From Novipirellula caenicola (lineage in GTDB: Bacteria; Planctomycetota; Planctomycetia; Pirellulales; Pirellulaceae), in assembly GCF_039545035.1 (NCBI RefSeq), contig NZ_BAABRO010000013.1, positions 124,001 through 188,000 of the forward strand: a DNA stretch of 64,000 nt, written 5' to 3'. Each line of letters opens with the position of its first letter. The stretch's first letter is position 1. Made by a program: the position numbers and the translations under genes. Positions 52,718 through 63,200 of the stretch are shown one piece after another. Below the pieces are notes generated by a model, which saw nothing but the letters and a program-made list of their open reading frames with translations, did not search any database and was not told the origin of the DNA.

Positions 52718-53584
52718 ATGCGACATTTTCTGACCCCCGTCGTTTTTTGCGTTGTGTTTTCGGCCTTTCACGACGCGATGGCCCAAGACGCCGCCGCCAC
52801 TGCTGACACCCCCAAAGCGGCTGCGATCGTTGAGGATGCCTCTGCCGCATCCGATGCAACTCGCGATACCGAGTTGGCTCCGCCATCGGACGAAGTCCCG
52901 ATCACCGCCGCCGAACACGCCGCGATCATCAAGCGTTGGCAGCGCGACATCGTTTCGCTCGAAAAGGAAAACGAGTCGCTGCAACCGAACCAAGACGCAG
53001 TCTTATTTATCGGCAGCAGCAGTATTCGCCGCTGGGACACGATCGCCACCGACATGGCACCGTTTCGCTGTATCGAGCGAGGCTATGGGGGAGCCAAGTT
53101 CAGTGACGTCGCGGTGTTTGCCAAACGTTTGATCGAGCCTCATCAGTACCGTGCGATGGTGATGTTTGTTGCCAACGATGTTTCCGGCCGTTCGAACGAT
53201 CATCCGCTCGACAAGATCGAAGCTTGGGTGCGCTACATCATTGGGGTGTCGCGGTCCCACCAACCCGACGCCGCAGTGCTGCTAATCGAAATCACGCCAT
53301 GTGAAAGTCGGTTTGCGTCGTGGGACAAAATTCGCGCCGTCAACGCGTTACTCAAAGAGATCGCGTTAACAACGCCGGACACCTATTTCATTCCGACTGC
53401 CGAGCATTATTTGACTGCCGATGATTCCCCACGCCCGGAATTGTTCGTCGCTGACAAACTGCACTTGAGCCCCGAAGGCTACCAGTTGTGGGGATCGATC
53501 ATCCGCCAGCGACTCAGCGACGTGCTGCGTCAACGAACCGCGGCCGACGCGGCGGCGGATTCGGAAACGTCCACCGCTCGATAG
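52718..53584 (+). CDS. Exported SGNH/GDSL hydrolase
   Basis: 288 aa with a signal peptide (ending DAMA) and an Ala/Thr-rich linker to about residue 65. SGNH blocks: 'AVLFIGSSSIRRWDT' (nucleophile Ser), 'IERGYGGAKFSDV' (Gly), 'VMFVANDVSGRSNDHP' (Asn) and 'DKLHLSPEGYQLWGSI' (Asp-x-x-His). Family members hydrolyse esters, often acetyl groups of polysaccharides. Substrate unknown. Divergent from the DUF885 gene. Confidence 0.9.
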   Translation: MRHFLTPVVFCVVFSAFHDAMAQDAAATADTPKAAAIVEDASAASDATRDTELAPPSDEVPITAAEHAAIIKRWQRDIVSLEKENESLQPNQDAVLFIGSSSIRRWDTIATDMAPFRCIERGYGGAKFSDVAVFAKRLIEPHQYRAMVMFVANDVSGRSNDHPLDKIEAWVRYIIGVSRSHQPDAAVLLIEITPCESRFASWDKIRAVNALLKEIALTTPDTYFIPTAEHYLTADDSPRPELFVADKLHLSPEGYQLWGSIIRQRLSDVLRQRTAADAAADSETSTAR

Positions 53585-53596
53585 AGTCGAGCCCGA

Positions 53597-53655
53597 GTGG
53601 ACGAGGCAACGAGTCCATCGCAGGACAACAGGGACTCGTCGCCGCGTCCGCTACC
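53597..53655. repeat. Diverged copy of an inverted repeat
   Basis: GTGGACGAGGCAACGAGTCC...GGGACTCGTCGCCGCGTCCG followed by CTAC is a degenerate version of the hairpin at 57654-57721. It lies directly after the SGNH hydrolase stop and may act as a transcript end. Confidence 0.6.
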
Positions 53656-53829
53656 CAAAGATCAAGTAGTGACCAAACGCCTGAACGGCACCATCCGGGC
53701 GAGTTTCATTCGTGTTCCACGCAAAAAATTTTATGACAACCGAGGTTTTACCGGTTTTTTGCGTGATTTTCTCGGTTGTGATCGGAGGAAAAGCATTCGT
53801 ATACTCCGCGAGACTCTTACCAACGGGAT

Positions 53830-56800
53830 ATGACGCTTTTGGTCGGCACGGACGCCACCACCGATTTACGTACAACCAGGTTCAAGTGGATCACACGCGA
53901 CCCTGAGGGGATCGCTGCGCTTTCACGTTTCTCGAACTCGGCCCGCCGCTACGGAATTTCCATGATCGCATTGTTCTTGATGGCAGCATGGTTGCCATCG
54001 ATAGGCAAGGCGTTCGAACCCGGCATCGGTGTCGCCAATACCGGCGTCCCCAATGTCGGCGTGGTAACGACTAGCACGGATCAGGTTAGTGCCGAACCGG
54101 TCCGCGTCAGCGGAAACGTGATCTATCGCTGGGCCATCGGCACGTCGCAAGCCTCGTTGTTAGAGGGCGATTGTGTCTTGCAACATGGCGACAAACGGAT
54201 CACAGCGGAATCGATCTTGGTGATCGTCAGCGGTGATGTCGGCCGAGTTCGCAGCGAAGTCGTTCTCGATGGCATTCCTTTGCCCAATGGAACCCGTTCG
54301 GGTCCTCGCATCATGGAATTTGTGACGCTGATGGATCCCGAAGTCCAGGCGCCGCTGTACCGCGGTGCTCCGGATCAAACGCCTCGCTTGCTGCAGTACC
54401 GAAAACCATCCAAGCCACCGCGACTTGGGTTTGGATCCGGCGAGGTCGCGTTTGCCTCGGGTAGGACATCGGGTTTGGGTGAATCCGGCTTGAGCGGTGC
54501 CACGCATGCCAATCATCATGAATCGAATCATCACGAACCGGTGGGTTCGGTCCAGCAAATTCAGTATCAATCCATCCCGCTAGAACAACCCAATTTTGCC
54601 AATCCGGTCTTTGCCGACCCGGGTATCGATAGTGGTGCGTTTCAACCGGCCCAGCAGCCGCAACAACAAGTGTTGTCGGGACCGAGCAATTGGTCCGTCA
54701 CGCCCACCGAGACTCCGCCGCAAGTCAGTTTCGACCTAGCCCCAGGCAGTTTGTTGCCGTCGGATGGCTTGGCCAATTCGCCGCCTCCGATCACGATGTC
54801 CGATGGAGCGACCAGCGGCGGGTTCCAATTTTTTGTCGGCGGCGGAACCCGCAGCGTCGAAGTGTTGGCGCGCGGATCGACGATGCCGCCGCAACTCGAA
54901 ACGATCAACCGTCCCGAATCAGGGGAAACCGTTATCATCGCACGTGGCGGGGTGACCGTGCTGGTTCGCGACGTCACCGCTCAATTGCCAAGCGGAGAAC
55001 TGATGCAATTGGGCACGATTTCGCTTTCGGCTGATCGCATCGTCGCTTGGCTTCCGCTGGTTACAAACCTGTTCAACGGATCGGCGAATCTATCGCAAGC
55101 GCAAGGCGAGCTCTATCTCGAAGGCGACATTGTCGTTCGCCAGGGCGAGCGGATCATTTATGCCGAATCGATGTACTACAACATCGCCACCGAACAAGGA
55201 ATTGTGCTCGATGCCGAAGCGATCACGACCATCCCTAGCTACCAAGGGATCGTTCGCTTGAAAGCGGATGTGATGCAACAGGTTTCGCGAGGCAATTTTG
55301 TCGCGTTTGACGCAGCGGTTACCAGCAGCCGGATGGGCGTGCCACGCTATTGGTTGCAGAGCGAACAGCTGCAGCTGACCGACCGCAACACCACCGTTGC
55401 TGATCCGATCACGGGACTGCCGACGGTACGTCGTGACCCGTTTGTCAGTAGCCGTGACAATTTTACGTACTTTGGCGGCGTCCCGATTTTATATTGGCCA
55501 CGGTTTGCCACCTCACTGCGTGAACCCACGTTTTATCTCAGTGGCGCCAGTGCGCGCAACGACAGCATCTTCGGCACCCAACTGCTGCTGGATTTCAACC
55601 TGCTGCAAATCCTCGGCATTGATAATCCGCCGGAAGGTTTGAAATGGGAGCTTTCGACGGACTACTTGAGCGATCGCGGTCCCGCATTGGGAACGACGCT
55701 GAATTATCAATTGCCAGGCATGTTTGGAGTCCCCGGCCCGACCCAAGGCTATTTCGATGCCTGGGGAATCGACGACGATGGAACCGACACGCTCGGAGGC
55801 GACCGTAAAAACCTGCCACCCGAAGAAACGTATCGTGGCCGCGTGTTTTGGCAGCATCGACAAATCATGCCAAACGACTACGAGCTGATCGCCGAACTAG
55901 GCTTCCTCAGCGATCGCAACTTCCTTGAACAGTATTACGAACAGGATTGGGATCAACGAAAGAACCAAGATACGTCGTTGCGACTGCGTAAGTACTGGGG
56001 CAGCAACCTTTTGGAATTGTCTGCTCAAGCTCAAGTCAACGATTTCTTTCAAGAAACCGAACAGTTACCGGCACTGGATCACTACTTGATTGGGGGCTCG
56101 TTGTTTGCTGATCTGTTGACGTGGTCCGCCCACAACCAGATCAGCTATTCACGGCTAAATGCTGCGGATACCGCCACCAATCCAGCCGAGGCGGCGACGA
56201 TGTCGACGCTGCCTGGCGAACAAGATCGTTCTGGGATCGTGGCACGTACACGGCAAGAATTGTCGTTGCCGGTTCAAACCGGGCCGATCAAAGTGGTGCC
56301 TTACATTTCCGGCGAAGCGGCTCATTATGGCGAAGCAAGCGATGGAGACTCATTGACGCGTTTGCTGGGTCAAGGCGGGGTGCGAGCAAGTTTGCCCATG
56401 TCGCGGGTCGATCCCACCATCCAAAGCAGTTTGCTGAACATCCGCGGCTTGGCACATAAATTGGAATGGAAAATTGACTACTTCTATGCCGACAGCGATA
56501 CATCGCTCGACGAATTGCCGCTGTATGATCCGCTAGACGACCATTCACAACAACAATTTCGCCGCCGTTTCATTACCAGCGATTATGCAGGCATGTTGCC
56601 GGCGACCTTTGACCCACGCACCTACGCGCTGCGTCACGGTACGCAAAAGTATGTCGTCAGCGGCAGTGATGTGATCGCCGACGATCTGCAACAAGTCCGA
56701 CTCGGGCTCGATCAACGCTTCCAAACCAAACGTGGTCTGCCTGGGTTGGAACGGATCGTCGACGTGTTCCATTTCAACACCGATGTATTGTTGTTCCCAG

Positions 56801-57291
56801 AAGCAGATCGCGACAATTTTGGCGAGACCATTGGTCCTGCGACCTTTGACACGGCCTATCACATTGGAGATCGCGTCAGCTTGCTGAGCGATGGCTACTT
56901 CGACTTTTTCGATTCGGGACTTCGTTCGGTCAGTGCGGGGGTGCGAACCAGTCGACCGGGCGTGGGCGACATCTACCTTGGCTTGTTGTCGCTCGAAGGG
57001 CCGATCAGCAGCACGGTGTTCCGCAGCACGATGGATTATCGTCTAAACGAAAAATGGCTGGCGTCGTCTGGAATGACCTACGACTTTGGCGAGACCGGGA
57101 ATATCGGCCAGTCCTTTGGGATCACTCGGATTGGCGAATCCTTTTTGGTTCGCATGGGGATCAACGTCGACAGCGGACGTGACAACGTTGGCTTCGGCTT
57201 TACGATCGAGCCGCGTTTCTGGCCATCCTCGCGATTGGGCAACGTGGGTGGACAATTGATTCCACCGCCTGGTGTCGAGGGACTCGAGTAA
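53830..57291 (+). CDS. LptD-like outer-membrane protein (large)
   Basis: 1153 aa. After an N-terminal extension and hydrophobic signal ('ISMIALFLMAAWLPSIGKA', about residues 43-61; a start at the Met at 53961 would be standard) comes an OstA/LptA-like beta-jellyroll region ('LLEGDCVLQHGDKRITAESI', later 'ELYLEGDIVVRQGERIIYAE'). A beta-barrel part follows with 'YFGGVPILYWPRFATSLREP', typical of LptD proteins. Low-complexity His/Gln/Pro linkers occur at about 220-310. LptD inserts LPS into the outer membrane, so this supports a diderm envelope. The length exceeds the roughly 780 aa of E. coli LptD. The stop overlaps the dgkA start (TAATG). Confidence 0.82.
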   Translation: MTLLVGTDATTDLRTTRFKWITRDPEGIAALSRFSNSARRYGISMIALFLMAAWLPSIGKAFEPGIGVANTGVPNVGVVTTSTDQVSAEPVRVSGNVIYRWAIGTSQASLLEGDCVLQHGDKRITAESILVIVSGDVGRVRSEVVLDGIPLPNGTRSGPRIMEFVTLMDPEVQAPLYRGAPDQTPRLLQYRKPSKPPRLGFGSGEVAFASGRTSGLGESGLSGATHANHHESNHHEPVGSVQQIQYQSIPLEQPNFANPVFADPGIDSGAFQPAQQPQQQVLSGPSNWSVTPTETPPQVSFDLAPGSLLPSDGLANSPPPITMSDGATSGGFQFFVGGGTRSVEVLARGSTMPPQLETINRPESGETVIIARGGVTVLVRDVTAQLPSGELMQLGTISLSADRIVAWLPLVTNLFNGSANLSQAQGELYLEGDIVVRQGERIIYAESMYYNIATEQGIVLDAEAITTIPSYQGIVRLKADVMQQVSRGNFVAFDAAVTSSRMGVPRYWLQSEQLQLTDRNTTVADPITGLPTVRRDPFVSSRDNFTYFGGVPILYWPRFATSLREPTFYLSGASARNDSIFGTQLLLDFNLLQILGIDNPPEGLKWELSTDYLSDRGPALGTTLNYQLPGMFGVPGPTQGYFDAWGIDDDGTDTLGGDRKNLPPEETYRGRVFWQHRQIMPNDYELIAELGFLSDRNFLEQYYEQDWDQRKNQDTSLRLRKYWGSNLLELSAQAQVNDFFQETEQLPALDHYLIGGSLFADLLTWSAHNQISYSRLNAADTATNPAEAATMSTLPGEQDRSGIVARTRQELSLPVQTGPIKVVPYISGEAAHYGEASDGDSLTRLLGQGGVRASLPMSRVDPTIQSSLLNIRGLAHKLEWKIDYFYADSDTSLDELPLYDPLDDHSQQQFRRRFITSDYAGMLPATFDPRTYALRHGTQKYVVSGSDVIADDLQQVRLGLDQRFQTKRGLPGLERIVDVFHFNTDVLLFPEADRDNFGETIGPATFDTAYHIGDRVSLLSDGYFDFFDSGLRSVSAGVRTSRPGVGDIYLGLLSLEGPISSTVFRSTMDYRLNEKWLASSGMTYDFGETGNIGQSFGITRIGESFLVRMGINVDSGRDNVGFGFTIEPRFWPSSRLGNVGGQLIPPPGVEGLE

Positions 57292-57635
57292 TGCGATTCG
57301 TCCGAACTTGGATTACAAAGTTTGCGGTCGCATTTCGCGGGCTCGGAATCTCGCTTCGTGATCAATCCAGTCTGCAGGTGCATGTACTTGCCGCCGTCGT
57401 GGTGCTCTCGCTTGCGACCTATTTGGATTTTGATTTGTGGCGATGGGCCGTTTTGGTTCTGGCCATCACGATTGTCATCGCTGCAGAGCTAATGAATACA
57501 GCCATCGAGCGGCTAGTTCGCGTGCTTCACGCACAGCGTCATCCCGAAATCGGCGACGCGCTGGACACCGCCGCCTCGGCCGTGCTAGTGGCGGCCATCG
57601 GTGCAGCGGTCACCGGCGTGATTGTGCTGCTGTAG
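57291..57635 (+). CDS. dgkA: Diacylglycerol/undecaprenol kinase, DgkA family
   Basis: 114 aa with three membrane helices. 'KFAVAFRGLGISLRDQSSLQ' precedes the first helix, and the catalytic 'AAELMNTAIERLVRVLH' carries the Glu and Asn of the E..NTAIE motif. 'DALDTAASAVLVAAIGAAV' corresponds to the D.ASAAV motif. Members phosphorylate diacylglycerol or undecaprenol in the inner membrane. Its ATG overlaps the lptD-like stop by one base, so the two are translationally coupled. Confidence 0.92.
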   Translation: MRFVRTWITKFAVAFRGLGISLRDQSSLQVHVLAAVVVLSLATYLDFDLWRWAVLVLAITIVIAAELMNTAIERLVRVLHAQRHPEIGDALDTAASAVLVAAIGAAVTGVIVLL

Positions 57636-57653
57636 TGAATGTGTCGTGAATGT

Positions 57654-57721
57654 GTAGTGGACGAGGCAACGAGTCCCGCCTTGTCACCGATTCTGCGGGG
57701 ACTCGTTGCCTCGTCCACTAC
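57654..57721. repeat. Near-perfect 26-bp inverted repeat (hairpin)
   Basis: GTAGTGGACGAGGCAACGAG-TCCCGC and GCGGGGACTCGTTGCCTCG-TCCACTAC are complementary over about 26 bp with a 15-base loop. It lies between the convergent dgkA and cutA genes, where it could terminate both transcripts; it lacks a T-run. A diverged copy lies at 53597-53655. Confidence 0.75.
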
Positions 57722-57786
57722 CTTAGCGTCCCGTTCACGACCTTAGCGTTGAACAGCGAAGGACCACTGGAAGACTTACTTCGGCG

Positions 57787-58113
57787 TCAAGTGGTTTGGT
57801 CGACGACCCAGGTTTGATAGCCGTCGCTCGATCCGCCGATCGGCAGCATGATGATTTCGGGTTCATCGTACGGGTGCATTTTCGCTAGACGTTCTTTTAG
57901 TTTGGGCCACACCGCTAGTGTGGTTTTGATCATCAAACGATACTCGCTGGCCTGTTCGATTTGTCCGTTCCAGCGATAAACACTCTGAATCGGGCCATCA
58001 ATCTGCACACAAGCGGCAAGCGACTGGGTGACCAATTCGTTTGCCAATCGCTTTGCGTCGGCTTCCGATTCGACGGTCGAGATGACTAGAGCGAGAGTGG
58101 AGGTATCGTCCAT
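57787..58113 (-). CDS. cutA: Divalent-cation tolerance protein CutA
   Basis: 108 aa. CutA1 hallmarks: 'LALVISTVESEADAKRLANE', 'LAACVQIDGPIQSVYRWNGQ' (the I.S.Y.W.G motif), 'EYRLMIKTTLAVWPKLKERL' and 'HPYDEPEIIMLPI'. Trimeric cytoplasmic protein. Its role in metal tolerance is established in E. coli and only assumed here. Convergent with dgkA and separated from it by a hairpin. Confidence 0.94.
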   Translation of the reverse strand: MDDTSTLALVISTVESEADAKRLANELVTQSLAACVQIDGPIQSVYRWNGQIEQASEYRLMIKTTLAVWPKLKERLAKMHPYDEPEIIMLPIGGSSDGYQTWVVDQTT

Positions 58114-58235
58114 CGTTTGTTTTCCTTAAACAAAAATCGCGTCAATGACTAAGCATTGATTGTAGCTCGCACTCGATTCACAATGGGCGGACCCATCGCA
58201 CGAATCCATTCATTCTTGACACTCCGAGTTCGCTC

Positions 58236-59162
58236 ATGATCATCCGTTTCATCCCCGCCGCCTCCCTGTTTGGCGGCATGGCAATCGCGCTGATCAGCAC
58301 AACGCAAAGCTTCGCCCAGAAACCGGCCAAGCCACCGCAACTCGATGTCTCGGAAGCCCAAGTCTCGCTGATCCACAACACCTTTATCGCTTCGCCAATT
58401 TCTGGAGTGGTCGAGAAGGTGTTGGTCAAAGAAGGCGACAAGGTTCAACCGGATGCGTTGTTGATCCAGTTGGACGACCAGCGTTTCCGCACTGAACTGG
58501 AAGCCGCCGTGGCGGCTCACCGGGCGGCGAAGCTAGAGAGCGACAGCGATGTCGACGCTCGTTACGCCCGTCGAGCCAAGGAATTTCATGTCCGTCAATT
58601 GGAGCAGTCGCAACAAGCCAATGAGAAATTCCCAGGGGCAATCAGCGACTCGGAAGTCGAGAAACTGCGACTGGTTCTCGATCAAGCGATCCTCGCGATC
58701 GAGCAAGCCGAACACAAACAACAAGTTGCGATTGCTCACACCAGCGAGAAGTTGGCTGCGGTAAAGATTGCCGAACAACGCGTTCGCGATCATGCGATTC
58801 GCGCCAGCGTCGGAGGTCAAGTCGCCGAGATCACGGTTCAACCCGGTGAATCGGTCGAATCCGGCAAGCCGCTGATTCGAGTCATTTCCCTCGATCCCAT
58901 TCGCGTGGAATGCTTTATCGATGGCCGCAAATATGGATCGGAATTGGTCGGTCGGCAGGTGCAATTTGTTTGCGACGAACTTCCTCGAGCCGATCCAGAA
59001 TCGGATCGCGCTGCTGAGTTCAGCGGCAACGTGACCTTCGTTTCCCCCGAAGTCCATCCGGTCACGGGGCAAGTGCGATTGTGGGCGACCGTCAGTAACC
59101 CTCAAACACGACTAAGAAGTGGAATGCGAGGCCGATTGGTCATCGCCGCCGAATCGGAATAA
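58236..59162 (+). CDS. HlyD-family periplasmic adaptor protein
   Basis: 308 aa with a signal peptide (ending SFAQ). The split biotinyl-lipoyl domain: 'IASPISGVVEKVLVKEGDKV' at about 50-75 and 'IRASVGGQVAEITVQPGESV' at about 190-210. A helical hairpin rich in Glu/Gln/Ala lies between them (about 85-185), and a beta-barrel follows ('LIRVISLDPIRVECFIDGRK', 'PVTGQVRLWATVSNPQTRLR'). Such adaptors link inner-membrane transporters to the outer membrane. No transporter gene is adjacent in this window. Confidence 0.9.
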   Translation: MIIRFIPAASLFGGMAIALISTTQSFAQKPAKPPQLDVSEAQVSLIHNTFIASPISGVVEKVLVKEGDKVQPDALLIQLDDQRFRTELEAAVAAHRAAKLESDSDVDARYARRAKEFHVRQLEQSQQANEKFPGAISDSEVEKLRLVLDQAILAIEQAEHKQQVAIAHTSEKLAAVKIAEQRVRDHAIRASVGGQVAEITVQPGESVESGKPLIRVISLDPIRVECFIDGRKYGSELVGRQVQFVCDELPRADPESDRAAEFSGNVTFVSPEVHPVTGQVRLWATVSNPQTRLRSGMRGRLVIAAESE

Positions 59163-59277
59163 ACACGCCACGCGTAGCTGGCCTCACTGGGCGACGCGCC
59201 GCTCCGCTACAAAACCGCCCGTTAAGTGCCACAGCGGACGGCATGGGGCGGCTGCACTTGGATACCGGCGACGTTAA

Positions 59278-59925
59278 CTAATGATGCGGGTAGACGCCGT
59301 GGTGGCCATACCAAGGTGTATGCAGTGAGCGGCGATGGGAATGGTAAATATCACTTGAATGCGAGTACCCGTACAACTCAATCTCTAATTGACGAATCAA
59401 GGGATTGGCTTCCGTAACAATCACCTCTCGCATGTGAGCCATCGCGTAGAAGTCGTTGGTGCGGGCTCCATCAAAACCTTGGTGTTGTAGCTCGCCATAC
59501 AACCGCGAAAACAACGCTTTGGCTTGACGAACATCACTCTTGATGTGCGAGAGCAGCCCCGTCGAAAGACGATTCTGTTCAACGGCTTCGTGCAAAATCG
59601 TATGCATGTGTTGTTGCAGACGATCGACTTGATCGACGTAGCCTTCAATCGAATGCGAATGCTCGTAGTCCTGAGACAACTTGTGGGCGTCCTCGTGCAG
59701 ATGGCGAGCGACTTTGGCCAATTGGTCCGCGTACTCGTCCAATTGGGCAACATTGGGAACATGCGGCGGAGCGTGCCAATAGTCATGGCCCCAATCACCG
59801 CCATGCACCGGCCCGTGATAGGGTTGCGAATGCGGGTAATGGGGTGACGCGGTGACTTGCGCGTCGGCTTGGCCACTAGCGAAAAGGACCGAGAACACAG
59901 CGGCAATGGCGAACAAACGTGACAT
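59278..59925 (-). CDS. His-rich secreted protein
   Basis: 215 aa from the ATG at 59925 ('MSRLFAIAAVFSVLFASGQADA' is a signal peptide); an upstream in-frame start at 60027 gives sequence that does not look coding. The mature protein is about 13% His with clusters 'SPHYPHSQPYHGPVHGGD', 'WGHDYWHAPPHVP' and the C-terminal 'LHTPWYGHHGVYPHH'. A long helix ('YADQLAKVARHLHEDAHKLS', 'HSIEGYVDQVDRLQQHMHTI') lies between. Metal binding in the periplasm is plausible but not shown. Confidence 0.7.
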   Translation of the reverse strand: MSRLFAIAAVFSVLFASGQADAQVTASPHYPHSQPYHGPVHGGDWGHDYWHAPPHVPNVAQLDEYADQLAKVARHLHEDAHKLSQDYEHSHSIEGYVDQVDRLQQHMHTILHEAVEQNRLSTGLLSHIKSDVRQAKALFSRLYGELQHQGFDGARTNDFYAMAHMREVIVTEANPLIRQLEIELYGYSHSSDIYHSHRRSLHTPWYGHHGVYPHH

Positions 59926-60224
59926 CTTTGGAGCTCCAGGAAAAAGCGGGTGAGTGATGTGAGTTTCACATCGCACGGAGCATGCCAAATGGAGAAAACA
60001 ACGTTTTCTTCGTGTTTCACGAAACAAAGCTCAACGAATGAAGTCGTTTTGACTGCGCGGAGAATTGATCAAATTGATGTCACTCGCGGTCGAGATTAGC
60101 GATTTACGCGGCCGCTCCTTTGAGGAGCGGCGACTCATCTGGATTTGGGAAGGGGCTGGATCTGCAGGGAGAGCGTTTTTGTGCGTCCACAACGGAATCA
60201 ACGAAGCATCAAGCGACGCGGGGA

Positions 60225-63200
60225 TTAGGAGGGCGTCAACCAAGCTTTGACATCGGTTGCGTTGGGAAGGTCACACTGGCGAAACTTGCAAATCCGCCCA
60301 TCGGTGTCATCGTACAACAGCATCGTCGCCGCCGACAATTCCGAAGCCATGGGGGTATCGATCAGCAGCGCGGAATCCGACGCATTCATACGCCCCAAAA
60401 CTCGCAACTCTAGATCATGCTGCGAAGCCCGTGGCAACCATCGCGACAGCGTTTCGGCTGATCCGCTGATGACGATGGTAAACACATTGACGGCGGGCCC
60501 ATCTCGCAGACACTCCTGCAGTGCGGTCGCCCCGCTGAGCGAACTCGCTGCCGCGTCGAGCGAAAAGTTAAACGATTCGTCTTGTCGCAAGTCACGAAAA
60601 CGTTCAAGTGGATCGAGCACCAAAACGATGGGAGGAAAATCGCCCTCCTCCTTCATCCGCTCTTTAACGATCCCATGCACGCGAACCATCTCGTTTTCGA
60701 CGTCACGAAGCTTGATGATTTTCGACGGGATTCCCGATTCCCCCAGCCACGGCCCGACGGACTCGCCGTCATCGACGCGTGCGCCATCGAAATAGATCAC
60801 TTCGGTACGCGGATCGGATTTACAGAAGCTTGCGACGCACGTGGCGATAACCGCTCCGCGTGAATCCGCCGGCGCCATCACCAATAAATTACGGCCCGTA
60901 TCACGAGTCAGTTTCACGGCGACCGGAGGCCCGATTTCAACGGCTTCGCCAAGCAGCCCGTACAGCGATTTGTCCTCAGGCGAGGACACCACTTGGTTTG
61001 CCAGTAGCGGGGTCCAGCGGCAAGGCCGGTTGCCTTCGAACACGACCGCTGGAGGCAGCGATTGGACGTACCCCTGGTCTCGTGTCGCAATCGACTGCAG
61101 CATTTCGCCGTGGGCCGTATTGGACAACCACGCGACTTGAAACGGTTGGTTGCCTTCGATCAATCCGCCCGCATCGTTGTAGATCGCTTCCCCAGGACGG
61201 CTGATCAACCGGGCAGCGGTGTTGTCGTCGGCCAGAATTAATGCGGCGTCTGCTTCACTGCACTGCATCGCGATTCGGACGGCCATTTGCCCCAGCGTTG
61301 CCCGCGGCAATGAATACGCCCCGGCGAGCGATTGGCTGCTTAAGATGACATGCATCCCGAACGAACGACCTTGCCGGACCAAACGATCCAACAACATCGC
61401 ACAATCGCCTGCCAAGCGGTCGTCACGAACAAACAGCTCTTGAAACTCGTCGACGACAAGCATGATGCGGGGCATCGTTTGCCCGCTCTTCTTACGATAT
61501 TCCCCCAGCTCCTGCACGCCAGCCGCACGAAACTTTTCGCCTCGTTGCTGCAGTTCCTCATCCAAACGCTGCAGCACGCTGCGACCGAATTCGCGTTCGC
61601 TTTCGATTCCGATCACCCGAGCATGCGGAAAGCTCGCGTCGGCGTACGGTTTGAACTCGACGCCTTTTTTGAAGTCCAACAGGTAATACTGCAACTCGTC
61701 CGGCGTGTAGCGGTACGCTCCGGACGTGATAATCGCATGCAGCAGCGTACTTTTCCCCGAGCCCGTTTTCCCGGCGATCAACACATGTTGGCGGACACCT
61801 TCGCCCAAATCGAGCGGCAGATGCCGATTGGCTCCTTGGCTGCCGATAGGAATCTTGATGCGGTCGGCGGTCGAGCCCCCGGCGGCTTGGCTGTCTTTTA
61901 GGATGTCCGCCAACGGAATCTCGACTCGTGATGCGGCCAGCGCCGCCTTACCGACTTGCTCGACCAGTGCCGGCCGCAACTTCATTGGCGGCGAGGGATC
62001 TGGTTCAAAGGGCAAATCATCCAAGCCATCCTGAACCACTCGCCATTCGCCATCATCGTTCAGATCGATTCGCAGCAATTTGTCGGTCTTCGGCAACGGC
62101 GTTTCCGCCGGCCACGGCTTGGATTTGTCACAAACGATGACACAAAAAATGCCACACCGAAGCCCGCTCTCCAAGAGTGCTTGCAGATGCTTGTAACCGT
62201 CTCGCGTCAGCCCCTCGGGAAAACCAATCGCCGCGATCACTCGATAGGGTTCCGCCATCGAACCGGCAAGTTCGTTGTAATCTTCGATTCGCTGAAATCG
62301 ATCTCGTAAACTCGATTGCAGTACATCTTCGACGTGCTGTGCAATTTCACCGAGCCGCTCGGTGATTTGTGTCTCGCTCGCCCAAACGCGATGCCCCACA
62401 AGCGATGGATCGTGGTCGGTCAGCGCCATGAAACTGGTAAAGTTTTGACCGCGTCCGACCGGATCGATCAACGTCAACTTGGCTCGCCCGGCAGCCGCTC
62501 CAGTCAAGACACGCCACAGTACTTGATGAGCGACATCGATGGCTTGACCAAAGTCCGCTGACTTGGCCGAGATCAACAAACCACAATGCAATCGTCGGTG
62601 CAGCACGACCGGCATCGATTCGGGAACGCTGATATCAGCCAACGTCATCGTATTGCCCGTCATCGGATTTCCCGACACTGGGTTGCCTGTCACTGGGTTG
62701 CCCACTAGTTCTGCCGATACAGACGACGATTGGTGCGACGGGGTGGGGCTTCCATTTTGGCTAGCCGAGGCATCGAGCACATGACGCAAACGGCGATCGA
62801 CCTTCAATTGTCCCACCGGAATAAAGTCGGTGGTCGCATCGCTTGGGCAATCGCCGTCGACCACGGCTTGCCAATCGGGGAATCGTGAACGCACACGCTT
62901 GGTGGATTCGGAAATGCGGCGAAGTCCTCGCTCGACCCCATTTTCCAATCGCTCGACCAACCGAGTTCGTTCGGCATCGCGTCGCTCGGCCGCGGCAAGT
63001 CGCTGCTGGGTCAACGTTTGTTCGGTGTCGGCCAAATCCGTCGAAATACGGTTAGCCAACGAATCGGCTTTGGCCAACATCGTTTCGCTGACTCGATTCC
63101 ACGCGGTCTTGTATTCGTTGTTGGCGTTACTGAGGGCCGCGAGCAATTTTTGTTTGGCTTGTTCCCGTTCGGTGTTGATGGTTTGTTCGAGCAGGGTGAG

